Assembly: GCA_963920705.1 (NCBI GenBank)
Contig: CAWUCO010000283.1
Coordinates: forward strand, 372,001-436,000
Origin: Odiellus spinosus
Taxonomy: Eukaryota; Arthropoda; Arachnida; Opiliones; Phalangiidae
DNA: 64,000 nt
Direction: 5' to 3'
Shown: piece after piece, positions 58,046 to 64,000 of the stretch
Numbering within the stretch: the stretch's first letter is position 1
Layout of the letters: each line of letters begins with the position of its first letter
Translations under genes and position numbers: made by a program
The notes under the pieces: model-generated
Database searches by the model: none
What the model was told of the DNA's origin: nothing
What the model saw: the letters and a program-made list of their open reading frames with translations, nothing else

Positions 58046-58480
58046 GGACCTTGGTGTGGGGATGGTCGGAGGTGATTATAACAGTGGGAGACGTCCCATT
58101 GCGAAAAATCGCCTTCAACTGTCCAGCATCGAGGTTTGACCGTAAAGTGGATGGTGGAATGCAATTGGAGACGTCCTGTTGTATATAATTGCACGACACC
58201 TGAAACTCAATGTGGCAGCCACGCTTAAAGGAGCTCCACGAGCTCGGTCATGTGATATCCGCTTATACAGTAAGTAACACACACACAGATACGACCAGTG
58301 TAATACCTCCCCCTGAACTAAACTTCAGTCGGGGAGGTAAAAAATTGATTTCTTAATAACCTTTAATTTTTTTACCAGCGGCTACTGAAATGATAAAGAA
58401 ACGAAAGAAAAATATTTGTCACGTTGCGTTATTATATTTGAGCTTTTGAGGATTGATCCAATCTCGTTTTTTTCGAATAA
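58046..58480. other. Continuation of the repeat, no gene
   Basis: The sequence downstream of the shared block runs on (the second copy leaves the window). Two GGAGACGTCC blocks (58088-58096 and 58168-58177) and two AGTCGGGGAGGT/ACCTCCCC-type words are visible. No coding frame is supported. Confidence 0.35.
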
Positions 58481-58483
58481 TAG

Positions 58484-58726
58484 ATAAAGGAAGATGACAT
58501 AGACCTATTTCCGGTTATGGCTCAATATCCCAACGGACTAATGAAAGAGTACATGCGAGAAACAAATTCAGCGTTAAACACGACTGTACCAGTTACAGAA
58601 TCTTGTCTTAGACTTTTCTCCGCAAAAAACGAGACGGTGCATTTGGAATCCCCTGGAACGTTTGACGAGATACTCAAAATGCCGATCGAAGTAACGTCAA
58701 ATTTATGTTATATAAGAAACATGTAA
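58484..58726 (+). pseudogene. Protein-like coding fragment 1, unknown
   Basis: Open from 58484, right after TTTTTTTCGAATAATAG (a possible splice acceptor), to TAA at 58724-58726, with ATG at 58517. 80 codons with balanced composition (DLFPVMAQYPNGLMKEYMRE, FSAKNETVHLESPG). No family is recognised. It is followed in the next 1.8 kb by other protein-like pieces in other frames, which suggests a decayed gene or separate exons. Confidence 0.4.
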
Positions 58727-58846
58727 AAAAGGAGATAGTGTTATGGTCAGTCCTCCTAAATCTGAACGCTTTTAATTCTGAACACTTTCATTTAAAAATG
58801 TAAAACATAATTTGGTTGGGTCTATTTAAAGATGGGTCTATTTAAA

Positions 58847-58978
58847 GATGGAAGGGCTCATTTTGTAGATTAAGAACGGGGCTATTCGCGGAACGCAACT
58901 TCAACACTTTAGGAAAAGACCGAGAGAAGGTACGACCCTAATTATCCAACCGCGATATTTAGCCTAATTAACTAGACC
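58847..58978 (+). pseudogene. Protein-like coding fragment 2, unknown
   Basis: Stop-free run of about 43 codons ending at TAA (58976-58978), basic and protein-like (QHFRKRPREGTTLIIQPRYL). It is too short for certainty. Same strand as its neighbours. Confidence 0.3.
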
Positions 58979-59287
58979 GTTTTTAAGGGAATGCTTCCCT
59001 TTACTGTTCGGGAAATTAGGTTTCACGAGCTTCGGGAAAATCTCGGGCTTATATGTTATAAGATAGTTCAGTTTTAGAAGCAGGGAGTGTTCAGAATTGG
59101 AATAGGGGCGTCCAGAATCTTCAAATGCCTTTATTCAAACTTGATATTAAGATAGTTAACTTCGTCGCTACAAATTCCATATCAATCGAGATCTCAGATT
59201 TCTTAAAAAGAGTTCGGAGATAGGCAACCCTTTACACCCTACATTCTTTTAGACACCTAATTATATATTTAGGGAACTCTTCTATGA

Positions 59288-59473
59288 TTAAGAAAATTTG
59301 ATATTAAAACTGCAATAGCTTTTGGAAATGAAATCACTCGTGAAAAGAAAAGCTATTTGATTAAAGAAAAGTTGCAAAGTCAACGAGTCGTTCTTAAACA
59401 ATGTGGAACAGTGGAACCAACATTCCATCACTATTTATCACCAGAAAAATTATTAGGAGGAATTTTTAGTTAA
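59288..59473 (+). pseudogene. Protein-like coding fragment 3, unknown
   Basis: 61 sense codons between stops, with no ATG at the start. It contains FGNEITREKKSYLIKEKLQS and CGTVEPTFHHYLSPEKLLGG and ends at TAA. The composition is strongly protein-like for such AT-rich DNA. GCAATAG (about 59311-59317) could be a splice acceptor. Confidence 0.4.
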
Positions 59474-59780
59474 AATATATATATAATCGAATATTTTCAA
59501 ATTGAAAAGAAATTTGGTTAAACGCGAGAATTTTTAAGCACCAGCTTGCGGGAGTATCTACTGAATGTTAGGGTTGAGCTTTCCCAATATCGTTTCGGTT
59601 GATTTCTTAGGAAATAGGAGAATAATTTGCGAAAAGCCAAATAGGTTATTCTTTGCTCGAAGGAATATTTTCGACCCATTATAAATTTGGTCTAGGTTGT
59701 GGAACTGTCCCTTAAACGATAGTCTGGTTTTTAATTGCAGCCCCTCAGATAATAGCGAATAATCGCTATTTTGTTGTGCA

Positions 59781-59858
59781 GACTTTACGAAATCTATTTA
59801 TAGACACTAAATATTGGCAGACTTTATGAATTTTATTTAAAGACACTAAATATTGGCA
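59781..59858 (+). repeat. 39-bp tandem duplication
   Basis: AGACTTTA(C/T)GAA(A/T)T(C/T)TATTTA(T/A)AGACACTAAATATTGGC occurs twice in a row, just upstream of fragment 4. Confidence 0.8.
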
Positions 59859-59877
59859 GATTTGGATCGGAGTTGCG

Positions 59878-60075
59878 ATGGTGTTCAGTTTTTTGACCAC
59901 GATTGAGATTATCGAAAAACGAATCGTAGGAATTCGAAGAGCAGTAATCAGTTGCGCCTACGATAATCTATTTCAACAGTTCGGGGCCATTTTGGGAAAA
60001 GGTAAGAGTCGTTTAAAGATTCCGAATGAATTTATTACAGTTACCAAAAAACCAAGCTCGAATGGCGTTGGTTGA
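59878..60075 (+). pseudogene. Protein-like coding fragment 4, unknown
   Basis: 65 codons from ATG (VFSFLTTIEIIEKRIVGIRR, CAYDNLFQQFGAILGKG). A consensus-like donor AAAAG|GTAAGAG lies inside it at about 60000, so the exon may end there. Unrecognised. Confidence 0.35.
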
Positions 60076-60090
60076 AATGTGGTTTATTAA

Positions 60091-60360
60091 CACCAGATTA
60101 CCATTACGACAGCGCCAAAACAGCGGAAAAAGCTCTCCCCTGATGAAGAAAGTGGTAAATCTGCTTTACAAATTCAATATTTTGGGTCTGGAGTAGCAGG
60201 CCTATTTTCGAAGCTTCTTCAAGTTTGGCAGCCCGAATAAACGTACCATTCTTATTTTGACAAGGTTACAACATCTCCCGATTGCCGGCTATCAGAATTG
60301 CCACCGGAACTTGGTTTCTACAACTCGTGGTTCTCTTCACCTTATTATGCGCGGTTATAA
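60091..60360 (+). pseudogene. Protein-like coding fragment 5 with one internal stop
   Basis: A 90-codon frame from 60091 to TAA at 60358 with a single TAA at 60238-60240. The residues look genuine (KLSPDEESGKSALQIQYFGS, then DCRLSELPPELGFYNSWFSS). It overlaps an 83-codon TTG-started frame (60282-60533) that picks up similar-looking sequence (DFLRASSYLRLYAEPNDEYD), consistent with a frameshift near 60350. Gene identity unknown. Confidence 0.4.
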
Positions 60361-60579
60361 GAGCTAATTACTTGACAAAACACCAAAAAAACATCGACTC
60401 CGTAAAAGACTTCTTGCGAGCTTCATCATACCTCAGACTATACGCTGAGCCTAATGACGAATACGACATTTGCCATTCAGTAATGAAAAATCATTTCCAT
60501 TTTTCTTTTTACCATTCCGTAAGTGTCAGATAGATTTGAAACCTTAAAATATGAGCATAATGCCCGGTGCGATTAAAAA

Positions 60580-60607
60580 TTGAAAAAAAAAAAAAAAAAA
60601 AAAAAAA
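60580..60607 (+). repeat. A(27) homopolymer
   Basis: A long A-run following TTAAAAATTG. It may be the tail of a retroposed sequence, but no matching SINE or LINE body was recognised upstream. Confidence 0.4.
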
Positions 60608-61037
60608 ATTCACGTGATATCATAGGTAAATATTTTTCTCAAAGAATTTGTTTTACTAAATGAATATTCCACGCGAACCACAAACAAAACTGATGGACTA
60701 AGAAATAATGTTTTAGTCCCAATTGCGGCAACATTTAGGGCAGATGATCAAGTAGTTTTAAACTACAGCGTTTGCTTCATTTGCTCTTTGAAAATCCACT
60801 GAAACCGTTTTAATAAGTTCACTACTTATAGCGAGAGTAGCATCTCGCGGCTGTCATATTGTACTAATTATTCAATCACGTATGAATATCGCGTCTTCCG
60901 CTCCCCAGAATGAGACAGAAAATGTAAATTTTGTCATTTGTTAGAAATGACGTAGTTTACTATTTCTGTTTGACAAGGTGTTAGTGAAAAATACCTTTAT
61001 CGGCGTACTTATAAATTACGTTACCTATGGTGATATA

Positions 61038-61057
61038 AACAAGTTGGGAAACCAAAA
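61038..61057 (+). repeat. Shared terminal motif AACAAGTTGGGAAACCAAAA
   Basis: Third complete copy of the motif seen at 49996 and, inverted, at 30091. It is followed by TTTTACCACCCCGACC. Confidence 0.75.
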
Positions 61058-61363
61058 TTTTACCACCCCGACCACGCAACCTAACCCTATCTTAAATAAA
61101 AAAGAATAGAAACGTGTATATACGTAGGCTAAATGAAGAGGAAGAGTAGAAGGCCGAGGGTTCTTTTGATTCACCGCTCTGTGTTTTCCCTCTATGTTAT
61201 AGGGTATATATATTTCACTCGTTACCCTCGAGAATTCAGAGAATTAAAAACGGTGGAATGAAGTAATTAATATGTTACGCGTTAGGTAGTAGGATGAGGA
61301 ATAGACACACAAAATATAATGTTTATTTTCAATGTAAATATGGGGAATACAAATTCTCGCAAT

Positions 61364-61830
61364 TTAAATAAATCCATCTGAATCATTAGGGGGTCCTGCA
61401 CGATATGTTTGATAATCCATTGATTTGATGAAGACGAACGACTCAGATTGGGATGGCACGAGAGAGAAGAAATTAAAACGACGAAGATTCTGTAGCAAGA
61501 AATATTTTGGGCTGAAAGCTCCATTTACAACCCTTCCTCGGTAGATGATTAGCAAATACTTCCGGTAGAGCTTAGCAAATACTTCCGGTAGAGCTTATGT
61601 CTGAATTTCATGTACTGGCGTGCTAATAGAAGACCATTGCTGATGCTTTCATCATTCGAGTGATCCCAGTTATTGGAAGAATCCAAGGATAGAGCTGGTT
61701 GGTATCTCACATTTCGAGTCTCAAAACACTCGCTGCTTGTACGTGCCTGTTCATCGTGGCCAAGACGTCTCTTAGCTAGACGATAGTAACATCCACAAGC
61801 AAATCGAAGTCGAAAGATATTAGCAATCAA
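61364..61830 (-). CDS. Possible terminal exons of a minus-strand gene
   Basis: On the minus strand, 61830-61549 is open for 93 codons from a TTG, not an ATG (FACGCYYRLAKRRLGHDEQA, ...SLDSSNNWDHSNDESISNGL, ...QYMKFRHKLYRKYL). A 23-bp tandem duplication at 61551-61596 lies at its end. Downstream, another frame ends at TAA (61364) with SESFVFIKSMDYQTYRAGPP and is preceded by pyrimidine-rich DNA and CTACAG/CTGAG acceptors. Together they could be the last two exons of a host gene, for example a cytoplasmic tail. The family is not recognised and the splice sites are inferred. Confidence 0.3.
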
Positions 61831-62340
61831 TTACTTTACAGCCTATCTTTATAATTCCAACATTTCTAATCCAAAAAATTCATCTCACTTAAGTATTTGT
61901 AGCTCTCCATCGTCTCGTCTCCTGGTCTGCTAACGAAGTTCAATGAGCACGGCGGCTTTTGATAACGAAATTTATCGGAAATTTTTCTTGGTTTTATAGT
62001 GGAGAAAATTGAAGTCTATTTTTGTTTTTTCCAAACATCAGATGTCCATTTTTAATTCCAATTCGTATATATTGTTGTTTTTTAAACACGGGAAGCCTAT
62101 TGTACTTCTGTTCTAGGAGAGTTTTCACGACTATCATTTTTCTTAAGAGGTTTAACATTTTGTATCAATCTGCCTCAGCTTTATATCTTATCACCTTGAA
62201 CTGGTTAAAGTTGCACCGAGTGTAATCGAAGGTATTATTAGGTTCCAATCGATTAATTAGAATTTTAACCCAACCTCTACATTTACCTCGATTTTAAGCA
62301 TATACGCAAATAGGCGAAATTAAACGTCAAAATACGAGCA

Positions 62341-62730
62341 AATTCAATGTCAATCCGGTTTAAGAAATTGTGGTATTACCAGCCTGGTTCGATCTGCGAT
62401 TGCGCACACGCAACATATACATTTTCGAAACGAGCGAGAATTATAGAAAAATATTTTTAAAGCTCGTGCTAGTTATTAAAACCAATTCTTACGACACTGT
62501 TCGCAAATTTGCCAGAAGATTACAGTATTTCCCCATACATAAAGCTGATTCTCCCAAGAATATCAGAATCGCTTTGATATTTTGCATGCGTAAAGTGGTT
62601 TCCGCCTTGAAATTTGGTGGGCGCGAGTCACAAATACACGTATCTTCCTTTGCTTAAATGACGTTATTATGCTTGAAAGCTTTGCAGAATTGAAGCTTAA
62701 CGGGTTTTACACGCACTAACACTTGTAAGT
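62341..62730 (+). repeat. Uninterrupted copy of the repeat hit by the DDE/SWIM element
   Basis: It aligns with 51319-51599 joined to 56239-56560. Around the insertion point this copy reads GTTTCCGCCTTGAAATTTGG followed by GCGCGAGTCACAAATACAC. A third, more diverged copy lies at about 63060-63290. Confidence 0.8.
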
Positions 62731-62939
62731 TATTTAAGACATTCGGTGAAGTTAAAAAAAAAATGAATTCTCTTTAATTCTTTCGGTTATTTAGTTCCGC
62801 CAAACGTACCAGCACGCATTCTTCGTAAATATATTTAAATCCTTACGCTGATAACGTGAATGCAGCAATTAATATCTTTAAGATAGGTAAGTAAATTTTC
62901 TCACTGGCTATACTCAGCCGAAACGGGGAAAAATCCAAA

Positions 62940-63434
62940 GTTCATGTATCCGTGCCTTATTATGCTGAACCCTATATCTTGGATACCCGTGTTAACGCGC
63001 CTTTAAATCTAATCTTTATTATGCAATTTTTATCTTTGATACCTTAAAGTACGCGCGATTGTCTAAAATATCTTTCTCGTGAATTATACGCTTGCGTACA
63101 CGCGACATTTTCGCGCGAAACACATTCGCAAATATCGCAAACACGCGAGAAATTGAAAAAATGAAATTGAAAGCGCATGCTAGAAACTTGTTTTTAAAAA
63201 AAAGTCCCCATACACTGTTTCAAACTTCGCTAGAAGGTAACAGTTTATCCCAGTACATAAAGCTGATTCTTTCAATATTCAGTCGAAATGAAAAAAAAAA
63301 AAAAAAAAAAAAAAAATATTATTTCCTATGTCCATGTATACGTGCCATATAATCATCCCTATATCCCTGTGAACGCGCCTTTACCTCTTATCTAAATAAT
63401 GTCGTTTCTATCTTGGATACCCGTGTAAACAAAC
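62940..63434 (+). repeat. Relics with GGATACCCGTGTNAACGCGCC units and an A-run
   Basis: GATACCCGTGTTAACGCGCC...TAATCTTTATTAT (62978-63022) and TTGGATACCCGTGTAAAC (63413-63430) are the reverse of units in the 1.3-kb satellite tails. A 26-bp A-run is at 63290-63316. No gene. Confidence 0.6.
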
Positions 63435-64000
63435 CTTTATTTAGATTCTTCAATCCACCCCAAGTTTGCAGCAAGACTAAACCTATACTGCCCGTTATAC
63501 CTTTGCTTTTTTGGACTAAATGATATTTGGAAAACAGCTTAGCGCGTGCAAGCTGGTGTTAATCGGTCACATTTCTTTAAATTTTTGGACATTTTCTTAA
63601 ATATCTTCTAAACTATCTCGAATTTTAAATTGATGTTTCGGCTATTTTATTAACATAATTAACTGCAACCATTTTAATATTTTTAATTATAATATAAATT
63701 AATATTGCGTTTCATTTCTCTAAACGATATCACACCATAAGGCTCATTTGCATTCATTCCAAAAAGGTACTATATAAAAACTGTTCGAAGGGCTTTATTA
63801 GTCTAGCAATGTGTCCATGAAAATGTGAGGAAAACCCCCTCCCGTTAATGTCTAGACGATTCTTGATCTCTAGGCACTTGGTACGCAACGCTGATTTACC
63901 CATTAGTGGGGCGATGTTTTGGAGAGTAGAAGGTTGATGTGGACCATATTAGTGAGGGACGCCTCGCAAATATGCCCTGCTGAGATCGGAAACTGGAGGT
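63435..64000 (+). repeat. 0.55-kb dispersed repeat, copy 2, running off the window
   Basis: Direct-orientation match to 57505-58045, with small indels such as an insertion after CTAAATGATATTTGG. It ends at the window edge in the GATCGGAAACTGGAGGT block. Confidence 0.85.

Noticed and set aside
57847..58199. 115- and 62-codon ORFs
   Set aside because: They lie in the 0.55-kb dispersed repeat and are not preserved as frames in its second copy at 63.4-64 kb.
60282..60533. 83-codon ORF with a signal-peptide-like start
   Set aside because: It opens with TTG, a stop lies just upstream (60258), and the overlapping frame 60091-60360 looks more protein-like.

Overview
This window comes from a eukaryotic nuclear genome, most probably an invertebrate and plausibly an arthropod. 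It is AT-rich and packed with nested transposable elements and satellites, as in heterochromatin. The evidence is a BEL/Pao LTR retrotransposon, a Ty3/gypsy integrase, an APE-type non-LTR retrotransposon, a DDE/SWIM DNA transposon, several TIR elements, megabase-style 14-bp satellite arrays and a short spliceosomal intron. No host gene is established. A few protein-like fragments (30.2, 58.5-60.4 and 61.4-61.8 kb) could be host exons or decayed element genes.

1-12.06 kb: a giant, almost perfect palindrome (180-11902, two 5.84-kb arms around a 31-bp spacer). It has 5'-AG...CT-3' termini and a 6-bp target duplication ATTAGT, the integration hallmarks of Polintons/Mavericks. Each arm carries one family-B DNA polymerase gene with zinc fingers and an endonuclease VII-like domain, transcribed outward from the centre, plus a small membrane-protein ORF. 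The right polymerase is intact (1258 codons, one 75-bp intron). The left one has a 7-bp frameshifting deletion. No integrase, capsid or protease gene is present. The insertion lies inside an open reading frame that stays in frame across the target duplication.

12.08-30.11 kb: arrays of a 14-bp satellite (A, B, C), interrupted by a BEL/Pao element (14159-20481, identical-length 367-bp LTRs, 5-bp TSD GCCTG). A 5'-truncated LINE (22153-24806) follows, itself split by a 336-bp MITE with an 8-bp TSD. Two satellite arrays end in the same 1.3-kb tail, so the satellite appears to be part of a larger dispersed element.

30.1-43.3 kb: AT-rich non-coding DNA with a foldback element (31263-32874), several tandem arrays, a defective Ty3/gypsy integrase (36672-38357, minus) with its 3' LTR edge, a tRNA-like Pol III promoter and a 1-kb TIR element (42274-43283).

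44.2-50 kb: a decayed DDE transposase, two MITE-like elements, a very homogeneous 20-bp G-rich minisatellite (46393-47248) and a ~115-bp tandem repeat split by about 1 kb.

51.3-56.5 kb: a second palindromic mobile element (51600-56238), in which a DDE/SWIM transposase gene is flanked by an inverted copy of its own 3' half. It is inserted in a repeat whose unoccupied relative is at 62.34-62.73 kb.

56.5-64 kb: repeat relics, a 0.55-kb direct duplication (57505 and 63435 to window end), decayed coding fragments on the plus strand and possible terminal exons of a minus-strand gene.
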